Part shown: positions 12,259 through 24,413 of the stretch, piece by piece
Layout: the number at the start of each line of letters is the position of its first letter
How positions within the stretch are numbered: the first letter of the stretch is position 1
Source of the DNA: Cordilura impudica
Taxonomy: Eukaryota > Arthropoda > Insecta > Diptera > Scathophagidae
Reading direction: 5' to 3'
NCBI GenBank assembly: GCA_963682025.1
Contig: OY821518.1
Coordinates: 30,169,991 to 30,233,990 of the forward strand
DNA: 64,000 bases
Translations under genes and position numbers: made by a program
Notes under the pieces: model-generated
Told to the model about the DNA's origin: nothing
Database searches by the model: none
The model's input: only the letters and a program-made list of their open reading frames with translations

Positions 12259-12330
12259 CTGGCAGAGCCCAGCACTCTTAATTCGAGTGCAAATTCTAGG
12301 ATATTTAATTTTTCATTCATTTTTTTCTTC
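12259..12330 (-). mobile_element. Family C fragment C1 (Helitron 3' end)
   Basis: Contains the hairpin-like CACTCTTAATTCGAGTG and the word GCAAATTCTAGG that mark the 3' end of family C, but the CTAG tip has become CCAG and the rest is missing. Confidence 0.55.
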
Positions 12331-12460
12331 TTTCAATGTTTTTTTAATCTATATACATAAAAAATTTATGAATATTTAAATAAAATTCATTTAGTTGTGA
12401 ATTTTTAAATGAAATTCATTAAATTTCATTTTAAATATTTGTTAAACACACAGAAGATAT

Positions 12461-13279
12461 AACAAGTAAGAAAATTATAGTCGGTCTAGACCGACTATAT
12501 GATACCCTATACCATGGTTTAGAGACCCTATCTTTCGGTCCAACTACTTCGATATAGAAAATAAGCATAAACCAAATTTGAGTGGGATTTTTATTAATTT
12601 TTTTGGCTCCAGATATGAAAAAGTTCATATCGGATGCTATATCTATAAAGGGACTAGGTCCAAAAATGGACCGATCCTGATCATGTTTGGTAAAGTCTCT
12701 TGTATTTTGCAAAGATATGTACAAACAAAATTTGAGAAGAATCAGTGCAATATTTTTGTTTTTTAATAGATTTAAGTGAAGATCGGGAAGCAGCTCTATA
12801 TGGGGTCAAAGGGATCATTTTTGGACTACTCATTAGTGGATGTAATGAACGCATACAAACCCAATTTGAGTAAGATATATATGACAATTTGGATCTTATG
12901 GCAATTTATGTCGATTTCATATGGGTAATTTGTATGGGGGCTAGGTCTGAACATGGACCGATTCTCACCAATTTCAATAGCGTTCATCCCATGGCCGATA
13001 AAAGCTTATATACCAAATTTCATCAAAATATATTCATATTTGCGACCTGCAGTTTGATTACAAGCTTTACATGGACACACAGACGGACGGACGGACGGAC
13101 GGACGGACGGACGGACGGACGGACGGACGGACGGACGGACGGACATTGTTAAATCAACTCAGAAAGTGATTCTGATTCGATCGGTATAATTAAAGATGGG
13201 TCTAGGTCAAATATTTTTGGTTGTTACAAACAGCAGCACAAAGTCATTATACCCAAACCACATAGTGGTATAGGGTATA
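12461..13279 (-). mobile_element. Family A copy A2
   Basis: Full-length copy with both termini, the 20-bp palindrome at about 12479-12498 and the longest GTCC/GGAC tract in the window (about 13081-13144). Over 90 percent similar to A1 and A4 by eye. Confidence 0.85.
13081..13144. repeat. (GGAC)n microsatellite inside A2
   Basis: About 16 uninterrupted GGAC units. Other copies have 3-9 units, so the tract length varies between otherwise similar copies. Confidence 0.9.
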
Positions 13280-15550
13280 AAAATGTGTTTGTTAATAAAT
13301 AAATTATAAGTGCTTAAAGGTATGCTAATCAATTTTAGACAATTCACAATTAAACACAATTAATAAACACACACACAGCATTGTATAGTTTTTTGTTTGA
13401 GGCTTTAATCTGTGTTTTATGTATGTGTTAGCAGCAATTTTAACTAATTAGTACTGCAATATATGTACCAGATGGTGTACATCTGTAAAGATGGTGCATA
13501 TTTGTAAAGAAATAGCTTTTAAATTGTATATTTTTTGTTAAAATCGGTTGGTAACTAAATGTGTAGAAGAGGTCATAAGAAATCGTCTTGCCTATTAATA
13601 TACATATATATATATATACATATACACATATATTATATTTTCATGACATTTTCGATAATACTCATTCAAATGTAAAAAAATTATTGAAAATGTGTATAAC
13701 GGGGGTTTTTGGGTCGGGAAATCCGTCTTTCATGCCAGGGGCTGTTTTCGTGCATTTTTGTGGATTTTTTCATCTTTTTGGGGAAAATTTTCGAAATTTT
13801 TGCACAAATCGACGAATCTTTGTCTTTCCCATATTTAAAATAGCCCAAAATATTCAGAGCTGAAAATTATGGGGGGTAACCATATACGACCTATATCGAT
13901 TTAATTAAATTTTAGTCAAAAAATTCGGTTTTTATATTTGTAAATATTTATTTTAGTACTTGTTTTCTCAAGAGTTTCCCAATGTCGCCCAATTTTTCAT
14001 GTAAAAATCTTTAAATTCCCATATTTCTTTGAATGACGGTCGTTTTTTTTAAAAAGTAATTTTTTTTTCAATCATAAATCCTATAATACTCACTTTCTGT
14101 GGTTTTTTTTGTCAACTCATAACTCTAGACCACATGTGTATTTCCTTTAGGTTGAATTTTTTTACCATAAGACCCAAATCATTGGGTTTATTATTTGTTA
14201 ATTGCATCCATAAATCATTACCCTAAAGGCAACCAATGTTGAACAATTCTTAGCTAAATTCCCTATACATATAAGATGCCTGATATTTCTTTTAGTACTC
14301 AAAACAGACATGGGCCAGTTTCCTACGGCCAAATATAACATTACCCTAAAAAGTGGAAATCTGACAATTTAGAAATCTTAGATTCCTTCCTGAAAGTAGG
14401 CCGACATCAAATTTTATCTCTAAAGAAGACTCACGGCGACATGATATTCTATAATGTGTCATTGAATCATTTTTGATCGCCTTTAATATATTTTCTAGTT
14501 TTATTGTTCTTAAACGGCAAAATAACAATATTGTCTGTGTGTATATAAACTCCACATTCTAAAACACATACAACAGATAATAATTTTCTTCCAACCACTT
14601 GCCCCAGCTTTTGTTTTATGTGATAGTTAATATTTTATAGTCTCATTATCTAGTTTTTGGTGTGAAAATCCTTTATATTGTTTGAAGTGTGACAAGATGC
14701 ATGTTTTCTTTTGTTAACAATTAAAAAATAGTTTATTTTCTTTTTCCGCCCTTGTTAAAGGACTAAGAACATTTATGTAAGGATTCCTGCTTCCTTGCTC
14801 TCAATGTAAATGACACCCCTATAAATGTCATTGTTTACAAGCCAACACACCACATTACGAGTGTGTATGAATGTATGGGTATGTATCTGTGTGTAAGTGT
14901 GTGTAAATTCCTGCTGTGTTTTGATAGTTTTTTTCGGTTTTATTTTGTTTATTAAATATTTTGCATAAATTAACTTAATTTTTATTGTTATTTTCTTAGA
15001 AAATGTTTAAGTTTCTGTTTCCTTTATTTTCATACGTAAATTGTAGTGCGATTGTCTCAAAGGTCTCGGGTTTTGTCTTCAGCTTCGGGGTGCGTATCTT
15101 ATGTGGATGGGTATGAAATATGGAATGTATCATTTAAATGGCAAGTAAATCTTACACAATAACTACATGAAGATTTTCTGGTATTTTTGTTGATTATGTT
15201 TTATCACGTTTTATTATGTTGTTTATTGTTTTGTTTTGTGATTAAATATTTCTTTTAAGAATTTGCTAAAAGTTCAAAACAAATTGTTTTAATAGTTTTT
15301 TTATGTTTAATAATTTAAAATTAATAGTGCTGTAAACAATTGGATTAATCATTGGAACCCGAAGTACGAAAAAAAGCAGGTTGTTTATGAAAAGATTTGG
15401 AATGCTGCCAGTATGTTGTGTTACATGAGGGCACATCAATGAATCCTTAAATTTTGAATAATAAACAGTTTCTTTTTCAACAAAATATTTATTTACCATG
15501 CTTGCTCTCTTCTAGCGAAATACACTTTGTTCAGAGTTTCTCAAATTTTT
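13280..15550. other. AT-rich DNA with no recognised gene
   Basis: Holds a TA/CATA microsatellite near 13600-13635, a GT-rich stretch near 14855-14905 and many T runs. No coding region, RNA gene or window repeat family was recognised. Confidence 0.35.
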
Positions 15551-18500
15551 GATGTGTAAACATCTATACGCGCAGGGGGGTAAATTTCAAAAACAGCGTA
15601 ACATGTAAGCGTAACATGTGAGCGCAACATGTGAGTCGTAAGACAAAATGTGATTGTATTGGTGAAAAAATTATGATATTATGATAACCTGTTTGAAAAT
15701 TAAAAACGAAAAATAAAAAATTAAAAAAAAATTAAAAATAAAAAAAATTAAAAATTAAAAATTTAAAATTAAAAATGAAAAATGAAAAATGAAAAATTAA
15801 AAATGAAAAATAAAAAAAATTTTAAATGAAAAATGAAAAATAAAAAATTAAAAATTAAAAATGAAAAATAAAAAATGAAAAATTAAAATTTAAAAATTAA
15901 AAATGAAAAATAAAAAATGAAAAATGAAAAATGAAAAATAAAAAATGAAACATGAAAAATGAAAAATGAAAATTGGAAAACGAAAAATTAAAAATGAATA
16001 ATGAAAAATGAAAATGAAAAATAAAAAATGAAAAATAAAAAGTGAAAAATAAAAAATAATAAATAAAAAATAAAAAATATAAAAAAAAAATAAAAATAAG
16101 AAATGAAAAATGAAAAATAAATTAAAAATGAGAAATGAAAAATGAAAATGAAAAATGAAAAATTAAAAATGAAAAATGAAAAATGAAAAATGAAAAATGA
16201 AAAATGAAAATTGAAAAATGAAAATTTAAAAATGAAAAATTAAAAATTAAAAATGAAAAACGAAAAATGAAAAATAAAAAATGAAAAATGAAAAATAAAA
16301 TATGAAAAATCAAAAATAAAAAATTTAAAAAAAATAAGAAGGAAAAATGAAAAATGGAAAATAAAAAATTAATAACAAAAAATGAAAACTAAAAAATTAA
16401 AAAAAAAAATTAAAAATAAAAAATTAAACATGAAAAATAAGAAATGAAAAATAAAATTAAAAATGAATAATGAAAAATAAAAAATGAAAAATAAAAAATT
16501 AAATATAAAAAATAAAAGATGAAAAATAAAAAATAAAAAATTAAAAATGAAAAATAAAAATTAAAAATGAAAAACAAAAAATTAAAACTACAAATTAAAA
16601 AAAAATATGAAAAATAAAAAATGAAACATGAAAAATAAGAAATGAAAAATTAAAACTAAAATTAAAAATAAATAATGAAAAATAAAAAATTAAAAATTAA
16701 AAATGAAAAATAAAAAATTTATATTTAAAAATGAAAAATGAAAAATTAAAAATGAAAAATAAAAAATTAAAAATGAAAAATGAAAAATGAAAAATGAAAA
16801 ATGAAAAATAAAAAATAAAAAATTAAAAATTAAAAATTAAAAATTAAAAATTAAAAATTAAAAATTAAAAATGAAAAATGAAAATTTAAAAATGAAAAAT
16901 AAAAAATGAAAAATGAAAAATAAAAAATGAAACATGAAAAATGAAAAATAAAAAATGAAACATGAAAAATAAAAAATGAAAATTGGAAACCGAAAAATTA
17001 AAAATGAATAATGAAAAAAGAAAATGAAAAATAAAAAATTAAAAATAAAAAGTGAAAAATGAAAAATAAAAAATAATAAATAAAAAATAAAAAATATAAA
17101 AAAAAAATTAAAAATGAAAAATGAAAAATGAAAATGAAAATGAAAAATGAAAAATGAAAAATGAAAAATGAAAATTGAAAAATTAAAAATGAAAAACGAA
17201 AAATGAAAAATGTAAAATAAAAAATGAAAATGAAAAATAAAATATGAAAAATCAAAAATAAAAAATTTAAAAAAAAATAAGAAGGAAAAATGAAAAATGA
17301 AAAATAAAAAATGAATAACAAAAAATGAAAACTAAAAAATTAAAAAAAAAATAAAAAATAAAAAATTAAACATGAAAAATAAGAAATGAAAAATAAAATT
17401 AAAAATGAATAATGAAAAATAAAAAAATGAAAAATAAAAAATTAAATATAAAAAATAAAAGATGAAAAATAAAAAATAAAAAATTAAAAATGAAAAATAA
17501 AATATGAAAAATCAAAAATAAAAAATTTTAAAAAAAATAAAAAGAAAAAATAAAAAGAAAAATAAAAATTAAAAATGAAAAACAAAAAATTAAAACTAAA
17601 AATTAAAAAAAAATATGAAAAATTAAAAATGAAACATGAAAAATAAGAAATGAAAAATTAAAACTAAAATTAAAAATAAATAATGAAAAATAAAAAATTT
17701 AAAATGAAAAATAAAAAATTTAATACAAAAAATTAAAAATAAAAAATGAAAAATAAGAAATGAAAATGGAAAAATAAAAAATAAAATATGAAAAATGAAA
17801 AAAGAAAAATAAAAATTGAAAAATGAAGAAAAAAATTTAAAATGAAAAATTAAAATTAAAAAATGAAAAATTAAAAATAAAAAATTAAAAATAAAAAATT
17901 AAAAATTAAAAACGAAAAATTAAAAATGAATAATGAAAAATAGAAAATGAAAAATAAAAAAATGAAAAATAAGAAATGGAAAATGAAAAATAAAAAATTA
18001 AATATAAAAAATGAAAAATAATAATGAAAAATAAATAAATGAAAATAAAAAATGAAAAAATAAAAATTGGAAAATGGAAAATGAAAAATGAAGAAAAAAA
18101 TTAAAAATGAAAAATAAGAAATAAAAAATGGAAAATTAATATTAAAAAATAAAAAAATAAAAATAAAAAATGAAACGAAAAATAAAAAACGAAAAATTAA
18201 AAATGAATAATGCAAAATGAAAAATGAAAAATGAAAAATGAAAATTGAAAAATAAAAAATAAAACATGAAAAAAGAAAAAAGAAAAATAAAAATTGGAAA
18301 ATGAAGAAAAAAAATTAAAAATGAAAAATTAAAATTAAAAAATGAAAAATTAAAAATAAAAAATTAAAAATAAAAAATGAAAAATTAAAAACGAAAAATT
18401 AGAAATGAATAATGAAAAATAAAAAATGAAAAATAAAAAAATGAAAAATGAAAAATAAAAAATTAAAAATTAAAAATTAAAAATTAAAAATAAAAAATTA

Positions 18501-19030
18501 AAAATAAAAAATTGAAAATTAAAAACGAAAAATTAAAAATGAATAATGAAAAATAACAAATGAAAAATAAAAAAATTAAAAATAAAAAAAAAATAAAAAA
18601 TTAAAAATTAAAAATAAAAAATGAAAAATGAAAAATTGAAAACGAAAAATTAAGAATGAATAATGAAAAATAAAAAATGAAAATTGAAAAATAAAAAATG
18701 ACAAATAAAAAATGAAAAAAGAAAAATAAAAATTGGAAAATGGAAAATGAAAAATTAAAAATGAAGAAAAAAATTAAAAATGAAAAATAAGAAATAAAAA
18801 ATGGAAAATTAATATTAAAAAATGAAAAAATAAAAAATGAAAAAATAAAAAAAAAAAAAATGACAAACGAAAAATGAAAAACGAAAAATGAAAAACGAAA
18901 AATTAAAAATAAAAAACGAAAAATTAAAAATTAACCGGTTAAAATAATAAATATTTTTAAATAAATATTTTTCGGTTTGATCTTAAGAAAGTGCTATAAA
19001 AAATCTTTAATTACTAGATGTTAACACATC
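15551..19030. mobile_element. Family E copy E1 with giant A-rich core
   Basis: The left part GATGTGTAAACATCTATACG plus CGCGCAGGGGGG and GTGATTGTATTGGTG, and the right part ATTACTAGATGTTAACACATC plus CTCCCCTG, recur at 34050-34425 (E2) and 45677-46335 (E3). GATGTGTWAACATCTA is inverted at the two sides. In E1 the space between is filled by about 3.2 kb of A-rich minisatellite. True tips are unclear because similarity runs a few bases past the inverted words on both sides. No coding capacity. Confidence 0.6.
15700..18930. repeat. A-rich minisatellite, about 3.2 kb
   Basis: Built of 6-8-bp words such as AAAAATG, AAAAATA and AAAAATT in changing order, with longer repeats: 16000-16700 and 17000-17680 share word order (for example GAAGGAAAAATGAAAAATG and TAAACATGAAAAATAAG), implying segmental duplication inside the array. 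Purines dominate one strand. Phe-rich minus-strand frames here are a by-product of the repeat. Confidence 0.9.
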
Positions 19031-19501
19031 TCCCCTGCGATCGGACTCACATGATTTTTTTTTTATCCATTATCCAATAGGAATTTGTTTGGTTATTTAT
19101 TTCAACGTAGAAGCTTTATCTATTTCTGAGGAGCCTTATTTTTAGGTTTGGAAATAGAAAATAGACACTTATCGATATTATAAAATAAAAAACGAAAAAC
19201 GAAAAACGAAAAATTATAAATAAAAAACGAAAAATTAAAAATTTACCGGTTAAAATAATAAATAATAATAAATATTTTTAAATAAATATTTTTCGGTTTG
19301 ATCTTAAGAAAGTGTTATAAAAAAGCTTTAATTACTAGATGTTAACACATCTCCCCTGCGATCGGACTCACATGATTTTTTTTTATCCATTATCCAATAG
19401 GAATTTGTTTGGTTATTTATTTCAACGTAGAAGCTTTATCTATTTCTGAGGAGCCTTATTTTTAGGTTTGGAAATAGAAAATAGACACTTATCGATATTA
19501 T
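18931..19501. repeat. Tandem duplication of the E1 right end, unit about 311-320 bp
   Basis: The segment from CCGGTTAAAATAATAAA (18935) to ATCGATATTAT (19181) is repeated at 19245-19501 with few differences, including CATCTCCCCTGCGATCGGAC and GGAGCCTTATTTTTAGG. The A-rich array continues briefly between the two copies (about 19180-19240). Confidence 0.85.
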
Positions 19502-19555
19502 ACATTAACGAAGTTCTTGAAACTTCTGGAATTAACTTCACTGCAAATATAAGGA

Positions 19556-20112
19556 TCTATAATATTAATAGGCAAGGCGGTTTCTTGTGACCGATGTTAC
19601 TTTTTAAGCTTTAAACCGATTTTGACCAAACAGACCTCATTTGAAAGGTATTTTTTTTAGCTTTCCACTAGATCTACAGATTTGCACCGTTCTGGAACAT
19701 TTTTTTTTTTTTTTCAGAAAAATTTATTTAAAGTTGCTGCTAACAGATGCATAAAATTATAAAATGCTGTGTATGTGTTTATTAAATTTATTAATGTGTA
19801 TACAAAAATTGTATATGCCCCGTGTTGAATTGAAAAATATATTGTGAACATAAACCAATAGAGACAATAGCGTGCTCGAATTTCACTATAATAAATGTAT
19901 ATCACACGTACCTTCAGGTGGCATACAAGGTGGTTCAAATACATTTAGGCTCTTATTTCTTATCCTTATTTCTTATTTATTTTGTTCAACAAATAGTTAT
20001 AATGAAATAAATTTAAAGAATTAAATAGAATAAAAAACACTGAAAGAAATAAATTGAAAAAATAAAATTTCCTAGAATTTGCACTCGATTTTCGAGGGCT
20101 GGGTTCTGCTAA
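19556..20112 (+). mobile_element. Family C copy C2 (non-autonomous Helitron)
   Basis: Starts TCTATAATATTAATAGGC after an A and ends with the hairpin region CACTCGATTTTCGAGG, then GGGTTCTGCTAA before a T. CTAA fits the CTRR rule. At about 557 bp it is longer than its sisters; extra AT-rich sequence lies in its right half. Confidence 0.75.
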
Positions 20113-20294
20113 TTATAATAAATGTCATAAATTTTGATCAGTCAATCGATAAATTCAATTATCCCTAAACGAATCAACGAATCATTCAATACAGTATTTG
20201 TGGAATTTTTTAAATTCATTTACTTTCTTCTTTACTATCCAAGAATTATACACAAAAATTATTTTTGTTCTGATGATAACAATTAAATAAAATA

Positions 20295-20655
20295 TCTATA
20301 ATATTAATAGGCTAGGCGATTTCTTGTGACCGATGTTTCGTTCTAACGTTTTATCCCAATTTGACTAAATGTATATTATTTGAAAGGTATTTCTTTTAAG
20401 GCGTTTCGCAGATTTACAGATTTTTGAATTTTTTCCTTTATTTTGAGAAAATTGCATTTAAATTTGCTACTAACACATACATAAAATTATACACATGCTA
20501 TGTGTGTTTTATTAAATTTTTTAATGTGTTTGTTAATGAGTTTGTTACCTTCATTCACAATAATAATAAACCATAAAAGTGTTGGTTTGTGCATTGGCTG
20601 AGTTGAAAAATAAAGCTGCCTGGAAATTGCACTCGAATTTCGAGTGCTGGAAAAC
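20295..20655 (+). mobile_element. Family C copy C3
   Basis: TC start after an A (20295), the conserved GGCGATTTCTTGTGACCGATG, and the near-terminal hairpin CACTCGAATTTCGAGTGCTGG at about 20630. The final CTAG is lost. Confidence 0.75.
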
Positions 20656-22343
20656 ATTTAATAAAAGGATAATTCCATGCAAAGGTCAACTTACGTCCAA
20701 TTTTAAAATTTTAATTAAAAAAATTTTTATTGATACCATTTTCTTTGAAATACGACAATAGTTTGTTAGATGTATTTTTGAATATTTTTATAGCCCCTAT
20801 CTTTCCAGTGAGAAAGGAAAAGTGTAATTAAGTAATTTTGAAAATAAAGGTAGTGCCATGTCTGTCACGTTACAAAATACTTCTTTTTACTTTAACTTAT
20901 TTCTTTTATATGCTTTATTAATAAACTAGCTCTTATATTAACTATAAACAACTTTTTCTTATTTGTCAATCAAATAACTTCAGAGCTTTTCTGTGTTTTA
21001 CAAACATCCTCTAAAATAATGTCTGTTTTTTTGTCATGTCTGTCACGACTGCTTCTTGCCCCCAATTATTAATAAAAATAATATTTTCTCACTTTTTCTA
21101 ACGGTCAGGTCCGTCCACATAATTTTGTATATTTTTATGAACAATGAAAAACTTTTGCTGTATAATATTGGATTAGAAAGATCACTGAATGTCATGTCTG
21201 TCACTATGGAATTAGCCAAAACTATTTTTTTTTTTAGAATTTATACTAATGGTTTGAGATATGGCAATGCCGGTGTATATACTGTCAAATCCGACATCAG
21301 CATTGTAATGTTAGACTTTTTTAATGATAATTGTCATACGTGTATCCAGAGACTTCAGAAATTCATCTCAGGTAAGAAATGGAATTAGTTCATAAACATT
21401 TCGATATCTTTTCTTATTCACGCACAACAAAATGCGGGGTTAACGTTTTTAATGCCTGAAGAAGTGGTTAATGCTTTTGAAATGCATCTATTGGAGCAAC
21501 TCGATCAAATAATTCTCGTGATTCGTTTTTTGAATAAAAATGTTCGCAATTTTTCGTAATTGGAAAATGTCTTTCGAGAGCTTGAGTCTAATTGTAAGTG
21601 TAATTCAGTAACGCTGCCATCTAAAAAATCCATTGCCCTGTATCGAGTACCCGAGTATTTAAAATTTTTTAATATATTCCTAGCAATCGACTACATGAAA
21701 ATAATCGAATACGATATCGAGTATCAATATTGAAAAAAAATATACTTGATTTATTCAAAATATAAAATCCGATTTTTGAGGACTTTCGGTCACAATTTTT
21801 CAAATGATTTATCTTTCAATTATCAAAGAAAAATTGCTGAAACCAACATAAAAGGCTGAATATTTGAAATAAATTCTTAGGAATTTATTAAATCGATTTA
21901 AAGTAAATGAATTTGAAAAATATTCTCGCAAAAGCGAGGCATTTAATTTTAAAACGCGACCAGGGTTTTAATAATTGTTAAAAGTTTCACGGGGCGTTTT
22001 GGGCAAAATTTTAATTTATCTATTGGTGAAAAAGAAGTCTGTATTTATATACAAACCTTATTTCTCCAGAAAAATCCAATCCATTACTTTTCAGAATTTC
22101 GTTAAGAGATGGATTAAATTAACAAAAACGTTTTTCTTTTGATACGTGACTATTTTATATTTCAAACAAAGAAATGGCTCGACGGAAATTAATTTAGCTA
22201 AAACGATGAAGTGATTGATCAAACAAATACCTGTTTTGAGAACCTTGAGAAATCCTATTACATAATTGGAAGAAACAAATTGGAAAAACGTTTGGAAAAG
22301 TGTATTGAGCTAGAACGAGACAATGTTGAGAGACATGTTTTTA
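20656..22343. other. AT-rich DNA with no recognised gene
   Basis: The plus-strand frame at 21056-21388 (110 codons) has no recognisable domain and crosses T/A runs. CATGTCTGTCAC recurs near 20860, 21035 and 21190, a loosely spaced repeat. Nothing else supported. Confidence 0.35.
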
Positions 22344-22795
22344 ATACCCTCCACACCACTGTACAGAAAATATATATCAATGTATTTGTTATTCCGTTTG
22401 TAGCTAATCGAAAAACTAATTTACGAACCCAAAGAGTATATACATTTTTGATCCTCATAAAAACTCGAGTCGATATAGCGATGTCCTTCTATCTGCCTGT
22501 CCGTCTGTCTGTTGAATCATTCAAAAAAAAAAAGATTTACCTGGGTAAATTTAGGATAATATTGTTTGAAGGTTTGTATTGAAAATAGAGTAAATCGGAC
22601 AATATTGTACCAAGATATGACCTCAAATATAATGACTGCTCTAAAAAAAATTAAAAATTCAGTGTATTTATTATTCAAATATATTGATTACATTTGTTAT
22701 AAATAGTATAATAAGTCCAGATATTAACGAAAACGTAAAACCCAGCTGGAGGGTAGCAAAGATTCGGCATAGTCGCATTAATTCTCTTACTTGTT
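22344..22795 (+). mobile_element. Family B copy B2, full length
   Basis: Begins TAATACCCTCCACACCACTG, has GTCCGTCTGTCTG at about 22498, the conserved words TTTACCTGGGTAAATTTAGG and GTCCAGATATTAACGAAAAC, and ends CTCTTACTTGTT. The TACCCT start, GTCY tract and CTTACTTGTT end are shared with family A, so B is probably another HINE-type family. Confidence 0.75.
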
Positions 22796-22818
22796 TCTTT
22801 AACATTCTTTTTTTCATA

Positions 22819-22890
22819 AGCAACTATGGAGCGTATAATGAATATAAATGTTTTTTGTTTAATAGTTATAATACGCTCCATGGTTGTTCT
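22819..22890. repeat. Hairpin repeat H1, intact copy
   Basis: Arms GCAACTATGGAGCGTAT and, inverted, ATACGCTCCATGGTTGT, about 21 bp with few mismatches, around a 25-bp T-rich loop. A second copy (H2) is split by two transposons between 23588 and 28356. Confidence 0.7.
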
Positions 22891-22892
22891 CG

Positions 22893-23585
22893 TAGGGCGG
22901 GTCGATTTGTAGGGAGACAAAAAAATCGCCCAAGTGACAAAGAAAAGCGTCCTTTGCACAAGGAACCATACCTCGAAAACGAATTCTGATGTCCCGATTT
23001 TTGACCTGTTTGTCTGTCTGCCATGGGGCAACCCCATTCCCCCTCATGCAATTGATCTGAAACTTGGCCCAAAATCTTGCTGTGACTACAGATTAATTTT
23101 GGGGTAGTCACGCAGAGTCACGCATAGTCACGGACTGATCTAAAAGTTATTTACCCTCATTCGATCGATCTTTTTAAATAACATGACATAGTCAAGGTGT
23201 ATGATTATTATTTATCAGCAGAGCAGAAGATACGTATACGTATGTGTGTTAATTTTAATATTAAATCAAACATAGTCAGCCCAATTCTAAACAAAAAATG
23301 GTGATTTTTTTAAATGTTTGTAGGGGGAACGACCCAGGGGTTCCAGGGGGTGTGCCACTGGCATGGGTGGGTCAGCCCTCCAAAGTCAGTGGGGGTCTAT
23401 CATACATTTGGACTCGATTGGGGCACTTTAAATGGGTCAAAGTGAGACAGACAGACAGACAGGTAAAAAGTCGGGACGACAGAATTCGTTTTAGAGGTAT
23501 GGTTCCTCGGGCAAAGTTTCTTATTTTGATCCCTAGAATACGATTTTCCTTGTCACTTGGGCGACTTTTAAATCGACCCGCCCTA
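22893..23585. mobile_element. Family D copy D2, non-autonomous, 693 bp
   Basis: Perfect 16-bp end repeats TAGGGCGGGTCGATTT at 22893-22908 and, inverted, 23570-23585, continuing imperfectly (for example TCGCCCAAGTGACAA on both sides). The inner right part (GGCATGGGTG, GTTCCAGGGGGTGTGCC, CAGACAGACAGACAG) matches the TIR of D1. The middle (about 23020-23150) carries one unit of the GTCACGCA minisatellite. Confidence 0.8.
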
Positions 23586-24074
23586 ATAAGCAACTATGGA
23601 GCGTATAATGAATATTAGGCCGGGTCGATTTGTGGGGAGGCAAACAAATCGCCCATTGTTCAGTGAAAATCGTATTCTAGGGATCAACATAAGAAACTTT
23701 GCCGAAGGAACCATACCTCTAAAACGAATTCTGATGTCCCAACTTTTGACCTGTCTGTCTGTCTGTCTCACTTTGACCCATTTAGAGTGCCCCAATCGAG
23801 TCCAAATGTATAACTTTGGAGAGCCGACTCACCCATGCCAGTGGCATACCCTCTGGAACTCCCCTGTGGGGTTCCCCATATAAACATTTCAAAAAATCGC
23901 CAGTTTTGGCACTTTACATGAAAAAATCAGCAAAACGCCTATGTTTTTTCTTTTTGGAGTTTATTTTTCTCTTTAGAAATTTATTTAGTCAGAACATATG
24001 TAAATGAAAAAATGAATTTAACTTAGTAATAGAAAAGAAATTAAAAAAATTTATTAGAAATTAGCGTTTTTTAC

Positions 24075-24216
24075 AACCCTTTTAAAACCAAGGCATCACT
24101 GTGATGCATTTGCATGTCGTTGTGTGGGTTTTTTATTCAACCCTTTTAAAAAATGAACGTATCACTGTGACACAATTGCAGGTCGCAAATTGCTTGTGTG
24201 GGTTTTTAAGCCACCA
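24075..24216. repeat. Direct repeat pair upstream of the D1 gene
   Basis: Two units of about 65-75 bp, each running from CAACCCTTTTAAAA through ATCACTGTGA and TTGCA to TTGTGTGGGTTTTT (about 24075-24138 and 24139-24216). They sit between the TIR and the TATA-like box, so they could be promoter or transposase-binding elements (inference). Confidence 0.6.
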
Positions 24217-24278
24217 CAAGACACAGCAGGTAGAATTGAAATTACCATTTCATTCTTATTACCTCGTCTCGCAGACCA

Positions 24279-24285
24279 TATATAA
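24279..24285 (+). promoter_or_regulatory. TATA-like box of the D1 gene
   Basis: TATATAA 129 bp before the ATG at 24414, with no ATG between the likely initiation region (around CATTAAGTCG, 24306) other than GAATGCATT. Position and sequence fit; no other evidence. Confidence 0.4.
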
Positions 24286-24413
24286 CGCAACAGTTTTTGT
24301 GAATGCATTAAGTCGTTGTGAAGAACTCAAAGTGTGAAGTGCTAATTTCAGATAAAAAAATATTTTAAAAAAAATAATAAGTGAAGTGACCATTCCAAAT
24401 CAGAAAGTTTACA

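Noticed and set aside
16122..18215. Phe-rich minus-strand frames of 60-114 codons
   Set aside because: They are the translation of the A-rich minisatellite (AAAAATG/AAAAATA words read backwards). Same word pattern in all frames, no start context.
21056..21388. 110-codon plus-strand frame
   Set aside because: No recognisable domain, low-complexity stretches, no splice or promoter support; expected by chance at this AT content and window size.
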